A DNA stretch of 64,000 bases from Pseudoalteromonas prydzensis (GTDB lineage: Bacteria > Pseudomonadota > Gammaproteobacteria > Enterobacterales > Alteromonadaceae): positions 186,001-250,000 of the forward strand of contig NZ_BDDT01000004.1 of NCBI RefSeq assembly GCF_001661495.1, read 5' to 3'. The translations under genes and the position numbers were made by a program. The stretch's first letter is position 1. Each line of letters starts with the position of its first letter. Positions 11,801-18,723 of this stretch are shown here, in pieces. The notes beneath the pieces are model-generated. The model was given only the letters and a program-made list of their open reading frames with translations. It had not been told where the DNA came from and made no database searches.

Positions 11801-14800
11801 TACGATCGATGCACCGGCCTTGACCAACGACAACACGCCGCTGGTGACAGGCACATCAGACTTAGCGAACAGTGACATTGCGATTACCTTTACGGATGCC
11901 AATGGCAGCCATACAGTGACAGTCCAAACCAATGCTAGCGGTAATTGGAGTGCCGAGGCCACGCAACCGCTGATTGATGATGCATACACAGTGACTGCCA
12001 GTCTCACCGATGCCGCAGGTAATATCGGCAGCGCCAGTGATAATGGCGTGGTGGATACAGTTGCCCCAGAATTAAGAATTATACCTTCTTTCTTACTTGG
12101 CAATTTGGTATCACTGTCAGGTGATTCAGATTTACCTGCGGGAAGTACCATCACTATTACCGAGAACTTAGTTGGAGGTTTGATTGGTGCAACGTATACG
12201 GCAACTACAGATGCTAATGGTAATTGGCAATTACTAAACTTAACGGTGCCATTACTTAACCTAGCCTATGTTACTGCCAGCGCAACTGATGCTGCAGGGA
12301 ATACAAGTACGGTCAGTACACTCGACTTTGATAACATTGCACCTGAGTTAACGGTCAGTGTTAACGCATTGAGCAATGACACAACACCTGTCATTTCAGG
12401 TGATACGGATATGGGTCAAGGTACTGTGATTAATTTGACCGTGGTTGATAGTGATAATGTCAGCCAAACATTTACCGCTGTTGTTCAAGCAGATCAAACT
12501 TGGTCCGTGTCAGTACCACAAGCAATCGCAGAGGGAACTTACACAGTTACTGCATCTGTGCGTGATGGTGTCGGTAATTTAACCACGGAGCAAACCACAG
12601 GGGTGGTTGATAGTGTTGCGCCAAGTTTAGTAATTGACACTTTACAAACAACAGCAGACACAACACCAACCATCACAGGCAGTAGTAATGAGATTGGTGC
12701 TGAAGTAACGGTTGTGGTTGACGGGCAAACTCTGCAAGCAACAGTTGCAAATGATGGTACTTGGCTGGTAACAATCCCAACGGCATTGAATGATGGTGAT
12801 TACCCAGTTGAAGTGAGTATTACTGATGACGCCGGGAATCTACAAACGGCATCTGCAACCCTGTCAATTGATAGTATTACGCCTGTATTGACTATGGTGG
12901 ATCCAGGTATCACTAATGATGCAACGCCGACAATTTCAGGAACTTCAACTGAGCCGCAAGGTACTGAAGTGGTCATTGTTTTGGTTGATGCTAATGGTGA
13001 TAGTCAGCAATTTACAGCCCAAGTGCAAGCCGATGGAAGTTATTCAGCAAGTCCAAACGCGGATATCGCCGATGGTGCTTACACTGTCACGGCCACAATT
13101 ACAGATGCTGCTAATAATATTGGCACAGCGCAAGGCACCGGTACCGTTGATACATTAGATCCCACTTTAACTTTAGACGGATTAGGCACATTTAACGACG
13201 CTACACCGGTTATTTCAGGCAGTAGTGATGAAATTGGTGCAACGGTGACGGTGAATGTCAGTGATAATTTAAACAGTTATCAACTAACTGCTGTTGTACA
13301 AGCCGATGGAAGTTGGTCAGTGCAAGTTATTGATGCATTGAGCGATGGCGCAATTACTATTACTGCTAATGTGAGTGATGCTGCAGGCAATCAAGCATCA
13401 GCTTCAGGTAACGCAACATTAGACACCAATGCGCCGACTATCTCGATTGCGAGTTTACAACCCACGATGGATACAACACCAACCATCTCTGGTAGCACAG
13501 ATGCTAGAGATGGTACTGATGTAACGATAGAAATTATTGCTTCTGGCATTGTTGTGCAAACATTGACCACTCAAGCTTTGGCTGGGCAATGGACTATAGA
13601 TGTCAGTGATGCACTTGTTGAGGGCAGTTATACTGTGAATGCCGTTGTTAGCGAGGACGGTTTAACTGGTTCATCCAGCACTAGCCTTACAATAGACTTA
13701 ACCGCACCAACATTGGCTGTTAATACACCGAGTATTACAAATGATACAACACCATTAATTAGTGGTACATCAGATGCTGCACAAGGCACTATAGTTACCT
13801 TGTTGGTCACAGATAGTGCTGGCACCGAGCAATCGGCACAGGCAACGGTCAAAGCAAATGGTACATGGTCTGTCGCGCTTGCTACTGAGCTTGCGGAAGG
13901 AAATTATAGTGTTGCAGCAACTATCGCTGACATTGCCGGTAACAGCAATTCAGCCCAAACAACAGGCGTAATAGATTTAACGCCACCTACAGTGTTGATT
14001 GATCCAATAAGCATCACAGCAGATAAAACACCGGTTGTTTCAGGGGGCGCAGTAGATGCTGTTGCAGGGAACACCGTTGCTGTTACCTTTACCGATGCAC
14101 AAGGTGTAAGTCATACAGTCAATACAACACTTGCAGCTGATTTAACATGGCAAGTAGAAGCATCTCAAACTCTTGCCGAGGGGGCGTATACAGTCACTGC
14201 TGTGGTCACCGATACTGCGGGTAATGCTGGGCAACAAATTGCCAATGCCGTTATTGATAGTATTAACCCTGAGATCACCATTGACCAAAGTAGCTTGGTA
14301 TTAACACAAGATACAACACCGCTGATCAGTGGTACATCAGATGAAGCGAATGCCACTGTTGAGGTTACCTTTACGGATGCAAGTGGTGCTGAGCAGGTTG
14401 TAATCGTCACTACGAATGCTCAAGGTGATTGGCAAGCAGCGGCAAATACGCCATTAGCAGAAGGAGTTTACTCTGTTAAAGCAACGATTACCGATATGGC
14501 GGGCAATCAAGGTGAAGACAGTAAAACTGGAGGTGAAGTTGATATAACGCCACCAGAATTGGCAATCGTCCCGTCATTCTTATTGGGTAGTTTGGTGTCC
14601 TTGTCAGGAACCTCTGATTTACCTGAGGGTAGTGTAGTCACAATTACAAATCATTTAGTGGGAGGCGCCGTAGGTTTACCTTATACCGCCACTGTTGATG
14701 CAAATGGTGACTGGAGTGTATTGAATCTATCAGTATCATTGCTAACACTGGCTTACGTTGAAGCCTCAGCTACTGATGCGGCGGGTAATACCACTACTAT

Positions 14801-17732
14801 CAGTACCTTAGATTTTGATAATACAGCGCCTGAACTTACATTATCGACTCCAGCGCTGACTATGGATAGTACACCAACGATTAGCGGAACCACTGACTTA
14901 GGTGAAGGCGCGCAAGTCACACTTGTAGTCACAGGGCAAGGGGTTGCAACACAAACCTTTAGCGCGACAGTGCAAGCGAATGGCAGCTGGTCAGTCAATG
15001 TGCCGCAAGGCTTAGGGGACGGGCAATATACGGTAAAAGCGAGTGTGCGCGATGGCGTTGGTAATCTAACCGAACAGACGGGCAGTGGTGTAATTGATAC
15101 TACAGCACCAAGCTTAGTCCTTAATGCAACGGCGAGCACCAGTGATGATACGCCGCTTATCAGTGGCACCAGTAATTTAACTGGTGGTGAGGTTACTGTC
15201 ACTATAGACGGACAAACCTTAACAGCGACGGTGGCACAAACTGGCCAGTGGCAAGTGTCGGCGAGTACACTCACCGATGGTACCTATACAGTCACTGCAA
15301 CGGTTACCGATCCAGCAGGAAATAGTACAACGCGTATAGGTAATATCACAGTAGATACAGTTGCACCAAATATTACAGTGGCCAGCCAAGGCTTAGCCAA
15401 TGATGCTACGCCAATAATCTCGGGAACGAGTGATGAAGCACAAGGTAGTACGGTTTCGGTGGTAATCGTTGATGGTAATGGCGATACACATAATTTGACC
15501 GCAGTAGTTGATATTAACGGCGATTGGCAAGTTGAAGCCGACGTCCTTCCTGAGGGGGAGTACGATGTTACAGCATCAATTACCGATGCGGCAGGGCTTA
15601 CATCAAGTGCTACAACAGCCGGTGAAATAGATACCGTTGCGCCAGTTGTAACTGTAGATGCTGTAGGCACAATAAATCTTGCAACCCCAACAATTACAGG
15701 TAGCAGCGATGAGCCTGCGGGTACAGTGATCAGTATTGAAGTGACTGACAGTACACAAACTTATAGTTATACAGCCGAAGTGCAAGCTGATGGTAGTTGG
15801 TCTGTGGATGTTCCTGATAACTTAGAGGATGGTGATATCAGTGTTGTTGCCTCGGTTACCGATTTAGCAGGCAATACAAGTACATCAGATAGTGTAACTG
15901 GCGTGCTCAATACTAGCGCCCCAAGTATAGGCATTACGCCTTTAGCGGCTACAAATGATACCACCCCAGTTATAAGTGGTACGAGTGACGCGCCAAATGG
16001 CAGCACTATTAATTTAGTGATCAGCAATGCCGGTGGTGATGTGCAAAGCTTTACCGCCACTTTGAATAGTGGTGTATGGAGTGTAGCGGTTCCTCAAGCG
16101 TTGCTAGAGGGCAGCTATACGGTTTCAGCAAGTGTTACCGAAGTAGGGTTAACGTCGTCAGCTTCAACTTCACTTGTGATTGACTTAACCGCACCAACAC
16201 TTGAAATAGCATCGGCATTGTCTTCTGCTGATTCAACTCCGTTAATATCAGGCACCAGCCTTGATGCACCGTTGGGTTCTACTGTTGAAGTAACAATACT
16301 CGATAGCAACGGGGTTAGCCAAACTGTATCTACCCAAGTGCTTGCAAATGGTAACTGGAGTGTTGTTGCAACCACGGCGCTTGCTGAAGGCGATGCTCAG
16401 GTAACCGCTGTGATCACTGACACAGCAGGTAATAGCAATAATGATACAATCACGCTCAATATGGATTACACAGGACCAGTAATTTCAGTAACAGCGCCAG
16501 CGATAACGAATGATTGGACACCGGTCATAAGTGGTTCTATCAGTGGCGCACCGACAGGCACTTTAGTGACAGTGTTGGTCACTGACAGTGCTGGCAATGC
16601 GCAAACGCTGAGCGCAACATCTAATTCCGATGGTAGCTGGGGTGTTGAAGTAATTAATGCCTTAGCAGATGGCACTTACACTGTTAATGTCAGTGCTGCC
16701 GATGATTTAGGAAATGAATCATCAGCGCAAAGTACAGGCATCATAGATACGCTAGCGCCAGAAGTCGCAATTACCAGTGGTTTAGTTTTAACTTATGATA
16801 CGAGCCCACTGATCACAGGAACGTCAAGTGAAGCGAATTCAGAGGTGGTAATAAGCTTTGGCGGCTATCAGCAAACAGTTACAACCGATAATGATGGTAA
16901 CTGGTCAGTTTCATTAGGAGATGATATCAGTGATTTTCCTGCAGGGTTATCGGATGGCACGTATACGGTAAGTGTTAGTATCGAAGATGCTGCGGGTAAC
17001 ATAGGTACTGCATCAGGCAATGGCTTAATAGTTGATACCACTCCTATTGAGTTTAATGTGACGGATTATAATCCTGGTATATTGGGTCTGCTACTTCCTT
17101 CAGCAGAAGGCGATGCACCACCGGGAACAGAAATTTATATTATCGGAGCAAGTTTAATTGGCGTAGGCTTATTGGGTATTGATCTTGATGTATTAGAAAG
17201 TTACCCAAGTACCACAGCTAACGCCAACGGTGACTGGGGTTATACGTTATCTTTATTAGATTTGGACCTGTTAAGCGGTGAAGATTATTATTTCTTAACA
17301 CTTGACCAAGCAGGAAATTACCTTGCTAAAGATACTACTAATCAGGACGTTGCATCTGGCAATATTAATGACGACCAAGCACCAGCCAGTGTGGAGGCAG
17401 AGCAGAGCATAGCGCAGGCAGACATATCAGAATCAAGTACAACCTTTAGCAATGACATATCACAAGATGAAAGTATTGATTTAAGTCGCATCCTAGTTGC
17501 TGACAATACTGTGAGTAGTGATCCAGAGCCACTGGATTTAACCTTAAATGATGTACTTAGCGACGCTGAACAAACGGATTTGCTCGCTTTAGACTTAGAC
17601 AGTGAAGAAAGTAGTATTGCATTCAATGGCGATACATCGTCAACTGCTGAGCCTGCTATTGATGTGCAAAATCAATCAGAGGAGATGATTAAGAAATTAA
17701 TAGAAAGCGGCAATAATCAAATCGATAGCTAA
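2850..17732 (+). CDS. Giant LapA/BapA-like Ig-repeat adhesin secreted by type I secretion
   Basis: A 4,960-residue surface adhesin. Residues 1-170 match the plan of a LapA-type retention module: a short beta-rich N-terminus, an acidic linker, then a Gly-rich LEATAAGG...GGGSSFV segment with TAAG at 133-136, the motif cut by LapG-type periplasmic proteases. Residues about 290-4,730 are some 45-48 bacterial Ig-like domains (Big_13/Big_6 style) with the recurring pattern TNDTTPTITG...GTWSV...AGN...VIDT. The last 120 residues are acidic, with IDLSRILV and DLTLNDVLS, resembling C-terminal type I secretion targeting regions; no GGxGxD nonapeptide RTX repeats were seen. There is no Sec signal peptide, as expected for type I secretion. 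The start has only a weak AGG ribosome site. A terminator hairpin follows the stop. The function is firm as an adhesin; the ligand is unknown. No LapG or LapD gene lies in the window. Confidence 0.93.
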   Translation: MDANQLLIIDIQGSAGIVLEDGSIKALSLGDTITVGDIVITAANSSLLIDVKGISLAIPANQRVQITPDLVAETTRDSSETTIFDDSIDDAIASLNQPDSNNPTETSPLNDDVSDFLEALEGDGDLLDNLEATAAGGNATAGSGGGSSFVELARIAEAVDPNSLSFDDSFEANNDGIFAVRDTTDGVIPEAALSGSIALDEIGLINNPQPVISGTSTNLAGQTVLITITDALDNTQTIEVIVQPDGTFTSPAIAPLPDGPIVVDVTVIGPDGEPISDTITADIDTTAPILTIDTLADSASPVVTITGSVVGLDAGDDVTLTVTDSAGQVQTFVTQVDQQGNWSISTAALAEGPYNVQANTVDDAGNEGNAEATAVIDLTAPVITIDAIADTNDVTPTLTGTVNGVTTGTLVSIIVVASNGATQTLTAIVTADGSWSAEVTEPLVEGEFTVTATVADSAGNSASDSEVGVVDTTAPTISINALGESNDATPTISGTALGVDAGTTVTLVITDSNGAQQTITAVTDATGNWQVDPSIALAEGDYTVTASVSDVAGNNTTATATGIIDLTAPLISINAIADTNDQTPDISGVTQGLPAGSNVTVTVTDSNGAIQVFNVTTASDGSWSILVVNELAQGQFNVIAQTQDVAGNSAQDSAIGNVDTTAPLINIDAFADSNDTTPVITGTVSGVDVGSTITVTVLDSNGDQQILTAVVNADNTWQVDVTSALAEGTFNITATVVDNAGNQASDTSVGLIDVTAPLISLDTLANSADDTPTISGQVQGVATGTLVSIVVVDANGAQQTFTTQTLIDGSFAVEVPSSLAQGQYSVEATVVDTAGNQASDTTTGLIDLSLLSISINLVGETNDTTPALTGSTLNAAVGDQVQVVITDINGQTETLLTTVDANGNWAVTPSQDLAEGEFSVTAVVTDSVGNTANAAITGIVDITAPTILIDTVGDINDNTPVISGSTQGASLGSVVSIVITDSQNNSQTYIASTDANGNWAFDVTTPLASGEFTITASVTDAAGNTGTDTEIGNFNNASPILTLDFDQLTSDNTPLISGTSDTDAGSVVTVLVTDSNGNSQTLLAVVGADGSWSISPDNALSEGGFTVSASVADTFGNQSTVSDTGVIDVTAPTLTIDNLGTVNDTTPIISGQTNEPAGSVVNLVVNDGVNSQNLTAIVNGDGSWSVEVPNALQNGTIDVVANITDAAGNQATASSSFILNDNAPSISIDTIDDSNDVTPMISGTSDAPDGAIITVTITDSNNNSQTLTTTVTAGIWSVEAQNTVAEGEYTVDASVTVDGLTSEAQATGIIDTLAPTFDIDPLANTNDTTPTITGSSDEIGGLVSITVTDANGDIQSLTATVLADGTWSVDVATPLAEGAFVVDANVTDAAGNTASDTENGGVIDTQAPTFDIDALSATNDTTPTITGSSDEIGGLVSITVTDANGDIQSLTATVLADGTWSVDVPTPLAEGAFVVDASVTDAAGNTASDTENGGVIDTQAPTFDIDGLSATNDTTPTITGSSDEIGGLVSITVTDANGDVQTLTATVLADGTWSVDIATPLAEGAFVVDASVTDAAGNTASDTENGGVIDTQAPTFDIDSLSDTNDTTPTITGSSDEIGGLVSLTVTDANGDIQTLTATVLADGTWSVDVPTPLAEGAFQVDGSVTDAAGNTASDTENGGVIDTQAPTFDIDPLAATNDTTPTITGSSDEIGGLVSLTVTDANGDIQSLTVTVLADGTWSVDVATPLAEGAFVVDASVTDEAGNTASDTENGGVIDTQAPTFDIDGLSATNDTTPTITGSSDEIGGLVSLTVTDANGDIQTLTATVLADGTWSVDVPTPLAEGAFVVDASVTDAAGNTASDTENGGVIDTQAPTFDIDPLAATNDTTPTITGSSDEIGGLVSLTVTDANGDIQTLTATVLADGTWSVDVPTPLAEGAFQVDASVTDAAGNSASDTENGGVIDTQVPTVDIDALVATNDTTPTITGSSDEIGGLVSITVTDANGDIQSLTATVLADGTWSVDVVTPLAEGAFQVDASVTDAAGNSASDTENGGVIDTQVPTVDIDPLADTNDNTPTITGSSDEIGGLVSITVTDANGAVQTLTVTVLADGTWSVDVATPLAEGAFQVDASVTDAAGNTASDTENGGVIDTITPSVTIDAPALTNDNTPLVTGTSDLANSDIAITFTDANGSHTVTVQTNASGNWSAEATQPLIDGAYTVTANLSDAAGNTGSASDNGVVDTIPPELAFTPTFLLGQLVSLSGTSDLPAGSTVTVTQNLLGGGVVNYTATTDAAGNWSLLGLTIPLLTLSSITASASDEAGNVRTINSTDFDGTPPALTVSVDTLSNDNTPEITGTSDAGQGAAVTVVVTDKDGNTETLTATVDANGDWAISPTTPLPDGAFSVDVSVRDSVGNETTESVSGVIDTIAPTLTVQGVGAGSDVTPVFSGTSNEIGGTVTLIVTDANGVTQTLSATVQSNGQWSVEVPNGLSEGDYNVDATITDAAGNDTQLALTGTIDTSVPVVIVNDNGLSNDATPTITGTSTEPAGTLVSISIVDVNGDSYGLSAQVQADGSWQVTAPSLPDGAYTVTASITDAAGNTGSDTGTGSVDTLDPLISINSLGAINDDTPTLSGTSSEPQGTVINLTVTDSGGTVTTLSATVDSNGEWTVTAPVLADDDYTVVASVTDAAGNSNSATDNFTLNTLAPSITINAIGETNDTTPTINGTSDAADGSVVTVVINDGINPAETIQTTVTGGTWSVTASSDLAEGDFSVTATVEDAVGNQGSATVTGIIDTTMPDIAINPPADTNDTTPTISGTASAPQGSIVTLVFNDAAGNTHTVTTQMTPSGTWSVPALEALAEGTYTVTASVSDQAGNPASASVTGLIDVTAPTISVDALMDSSDVTPLISGQSSGVPAGTQVSIEIIGANGAVQSATATTDAAGNWSVEASNALVEGEYTVNVSVTDSAGNTGTDSETGVIDTTAPSVTIDAPALTNDNTPLVTGTSDLANSDIAITFTDANGSHTVTVQTNASGNWSAEATQPLIDDAYTVTASLTDAAGNIGSASDNGVVDTVAPELRIIPSFLLGNLVSLSGDSDLPAGSTITITENLVGGLIGATYTATTDANGNWQLLNLTVPLLNLAYVTASATDAAGNTSTVSTLDFDNIAPELTVSVNALSNDTTPVISGDTDMGQGTVINLTVVDSDNVSQTFTAVVQADQTWSVSVPQAIAEGTYTVTASVRDGVGNLTTEQTTGVVDSVAPSLVIDTLQTTADTTPTITGSSNEIGAEVTVVVDGQTLQATVANDGTWLVTIPTALNDGDYPVEVSITDDAGNLQTASATLSIDSITPVLTMVDPGITNDATPTISGTSTEPQGTEVVIVLVDANGDSQQFTAQVQADGSYSASPNADIADGAYTVTATITDAANNIGTAQGTGTVDTLDPTLTLDGLGTFNDATPVISGSSDEIGATVTVNVSDNLNSYQLTAVVQADGSWSVQVIDALSDGAITITANVSDAAGNQASASGNATLDTNAPTISIASLQPTMDTTPTISGSTDARDGTDVTIEIIASGIVVQTLTTQALAGQWTIDVSDALVEGSYTVNAVVSEDGLTGSSSTSLTIDLTAPTLAVNTPSITNDTTPLISGTSDAAQGTIVTLLVTDSAGTEQSAQATVKANGTWSVALATELAEGNYSVAATIADIAGNSNSAQTTGVIDLTPPTVLIDPISITADKTPVVSGGAVDAVAGNTVAVTFTDAQGVSHTVNTTLAADLTWQVEASQTLAEGAYTVTAVVTDTAGNAGQQIANAVIDSINPEITIDQSSLVLTQDTTPLISGTSDEANATVEVTFTDASGAEQVVIVTTNAQGDWQAAANTPLAEGVYSVKATITDMAGNQGEDSKTGGEVDITPPELAIVPSFLLGSLVSLSGTSDLPEGSVVTITNHLVGGAVGLPYTATVDANGDWSVLNLSVSLLTLAYVEASATDAAGNTTTISTLDFDNTAPELTLSTPALTMDSTPTISGTTDLGEGAQVTLVVTGQGVATQTFSATVQANGSWSVNVPQGLGDGQYTVKASVRDGVGNLTEQTGSGVIDTTAPSLVLNATASTSDDTPLISGTSNLTGGEVTVTIDGQTLTATVAQTGQWQVSASTLTDGTYTVTATVTDPAGNSTTRIGNITVDTVAPNITVASQGLANDATPIISGTSDEAQGSTVSVVIVDGNGDTHNLTAVVDINGDWQVEADVLPEGEYDVTASITDAAGLTSSATTAGEIDTVAPVVTVDAVGTINLATPTITGSSDEPAGTVISIEVTDSTQTYSYTAEVQADGSWSVDVPDNLEDGDISVVASVTDLAGNTSTSDSVTGVLNTSAPSIGITPLAATNDTTPVISGTSDAPNGSTINLVISNAGGDVQSFTATLNSGVWSVAVPQALLEGSYTVSASVTEVGLTSSASTSLVIDLTAPTLEIASALSSADSTPLISGTSLDAPLGSTVEVTILDSNGVSQTVSTQVLANGNWSVVATTALAEGDAQVTAVITDTAGNSNNDTITLNMDYTGPVISVTAPAITNDWTPVISGSISGAPTGTLVTVLVTDSAGNAQTLSATSNSDGSWGVEVINALADGTYTVNVSAADDLGNESSAQSTGIIDTLAPEVAITSGLVLTYDTSPLITGTSSEANSEVVISFGGYQQTVTTDNDGNWSVSLGDDISDFPAGLSDGTYTVSVSIEDAAGNIGTASGNGLIVDTTPIEFNVTDYNPGILGLLLPSAEGDAPPGTEIYIIGASLIGVGLLGIDLDVLESYPSTTANANGDWGYTLSLLDLDLLSGEDYYFLTLDQAGNYLAKDTTNQDVASGNINDDQAPASVEAEQSIAQADISESSTTFSNDISQDESIDLSRILVADNTVSSDPEPLDLTLNDVLSDAEQTDLLALDLDSEESSIAFNGDTSSTAEPAIDVQNQSEEMIKKLIESGNNQIDS
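6789..9299 (+). repeat. Nine in-phase tandem copies of a 279-bp (93-residue) Ig-domain unit
   Basis: Units begin at 6789, 7068, 7347, 7626, 7905, 8184, 8463, 8742 and 9021, each exactly 279 bp, the last ending at 9299. Long stretches such as the one encoding TGSSDEIGGLVS are nearly identical between copies at DNA level, while flanking Ig units in the same gene are much more diverged. This points to recent unequal crossing-over or slippage, and copy number is expected to vary between strains. All copies keep the reading frame. Confidence 0.95.
9600..17063 (+). repeat. Higher-order period of about 2.49 kb within the adhesin gene
   Basis: A distinctive longer Ig variant with the motif FLLGxLVSLSGxSDLP occurs at 9600, 12090 and 14577 (spacings 2,490 and 2,487 bp). 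Each is followed by units in the same order: SVxxLSND, NEIG with DGQTL in copies two and three, ND-ATPxIxGTS, and a GLTS-type unit lacking the usual AGN in copies two and three. A diverged relative (ILGLLLPSAEG...ANGDWGYTLSLLDLDLL) follows near 17,080, about one period later. So the protein is built from about nine-domain super-modules of about 830 residues, and not from independently arranged domains. Confidence 0.85.
11791..12059 (+). repeat. Near-identical copy of the Ig unit at 9301-9569, exactly one super-period away
   Basis: Bases 11791-12000 and 9301-9510 differ at only two positions by eye, and the remainder of the unit at several. The offset is exactly 2,490 bp, the super-repeat length. 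Neighbouring units at the same offset are far more diverged, which suggests local gene conversion between super-repeats. Confidence 0.85.
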
Positions 17733-17752
17733 TGAATTCATAATATCAATGT

Positions 17753-17777
17753 AAAGCGCGGGTTGTTCTCGCGCTTT
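17753..17777 (+). terminator. Terminator hairpin after the adhesin gene
   Basis: AAAGCGCG and CGCGCTTT form a perfect 8-bp stem around a 9-nt loop, 20 bp after the adhesin stop codon, followed by ATTATTTATT. It separates the adhesin from the convergent flgMN genes. Confidence 0.75.
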
Positions 17778-17906
17778 ATTATTTATTGGTTTCGTGAATC
17801 TTAACTAGGAGTTAGGGGGCAGTCTAATAAATAAGTTGCTAACGTAATAAAAGGATTGCTAAAAACAGGAAAGGGAATTACAAAGGATATTTTCTACGAG
17901 CGAGCA

Positions 17907-18338
17907 CTACGCTTTTAAATTATGAACGATTTTGCTGTTACCGTGGACAACACTACCACCTTGGTCATAGGTTGTTGACGTTGGCACGCCAATTAAAATG
18001 TCTTTTAATTGTTTTACAGTTAATTGGGCATGATGGGCTGCATGAGCATTAACATCATTTTTCTTTTTGCATGACTCTAATAATTTACGCACGTCAGCGA
18101 TCAAGTCAGCGACTTCGGTAGATTCGAGTTCATTAGTAGCGAGTAAAGTTTTAAGTTCTTTATCTAAAGTTTGTATCTGGCCCAAAAAGGCTAGTTTTTG
18201 TTTCGCGATATCTTTTAAGCCCTCACCACGACGGGAGGCGATAGCAGTTAATTCATCATCTAAGATATCAGCAAGCGATGTTAAGCAATTTAGCTGCATA
18301 ACAAGTTTAGAGCAGATCAAACTATTGTGATCAGCCAT
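17907..18338 (-). CDS. flgN: FlgN-like flagellar export chaperone
   Basis: Predicted cytoplasmic chaperone for the hook-filament junction proteins FlgK and FlgL. The product is about 143 residues, almost wholly helical, with a Leu/Lys/Glu-rich middle (IQTLDKELKTLL), as in FlgN. The identification rests as much on position as on sequence: it directly follows flgM. I place the start at 18338, where ATGGCTGA overlaps the flgM stop by 8 bases, a typical coupling. An in-frame ATG five codons upstream (18353) lies inside flgM and is less likely. The gene has no separate promoter in view and should be translated from the flgM message. The C-terminus (STTYDQGGSVVHGNSKIVHNL) is less charged and probably flexible. 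Confidence 0.8.
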   Translation of the reverse strand: MADHNSLICSKLVMQLNCLTSLADILDDELTAIASRRGEGLKDIAKQKLAFLGQIQTLDKELKTLLATNELESTEVADLIADVRKLLESCKKKNDVNAHAAHHAQLTVKQLKDILIGVPTSTTYDQGGSVVHGNSKIVHNLKA

Positions 18339-18645
18339 ACACGTCAAACTCAAATGCAGCGATATTTTTGGCTAACTTTTCAGCATCAATTTGATATTTA
18401 CCTTCACTGATCGCTTTTTTAAGTTCAGCAACCTTAGTGCTATCAAAACCAGAAGACTGTTGAGCCTTTTCTTGCAATGACTTTAATTGCTGAGCTTGAG
18501 GAGTCAGACTCACTGAGTCAGCAGCCGCTTTAGGAGCATTTGCTTGTGCAGTATTTGCATTATTGTTTTGCAAATCAACTTTTTGCTGTTTAGCATTGGT
18601 CAACACATTAGCCTGTTGCTGACCTTTATTTACTTGGCTTACCAT
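18331..18645 (-). CDS. flgM: FlgM anti-sigma-28 factor
   Basis: Binds and holds sigma-28 (FliA) inactive until the hook is finished and FlgM is exported through the flagellum. The 104-residue product has a disordered, Gln/Asn/Ala-rich N-terminal half, as needed for export, and a C-terminal helical part with the family pattern VAELKKAISEGKYQIDAEKLA that contacts the sigma factor. It lies downstream of flgA but has its own near-perfect sigma-28 box 36 bp upstream, giving the usual feedback: sigma-28 drives its own inhibitor. It overlaps flgN at its 3' end. Confidence 0.95.
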   Translation of the reverse strand: MVSQVNKGQQQANVLTNAKQQKVDLQNNNANTAQANAPKAAADSVSLTPQAQQLKSLQEKAQQSSGFDSTKVAELKKAISEGKYQIDAEKLAKNIAAFEFDVYG

Positions 18646-18680
18646 GATTTTAACCTATACGTTACCCAACTTATGCCTAG

Positions 18681-18707
18681 TTATCGGCATACACATTAGA
18701 AACTTTA
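18681..18707 (-). promoter_or_regulatory. Sigma-28 (FliA) promoter of flgMN
   Basis: On the minus strand TAAAGTTT, 11 bases, then GCCGATAA: a full match to the sigma-28 consensus with the canonical 15-base gap between TAAA and GCCGATAA. It lies in the 78-bp flgA-flgM gap. Confidence 0.9.
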
Positions 18708-18723
18708 GCACAAATACAAAAAT

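Noticed and set aside
16980..17732. RTX calcium-binding repeats at the adhesin C-terminus
   Set aside because: No GGxGxDxxx nonapeptides were found by reading the sequence.
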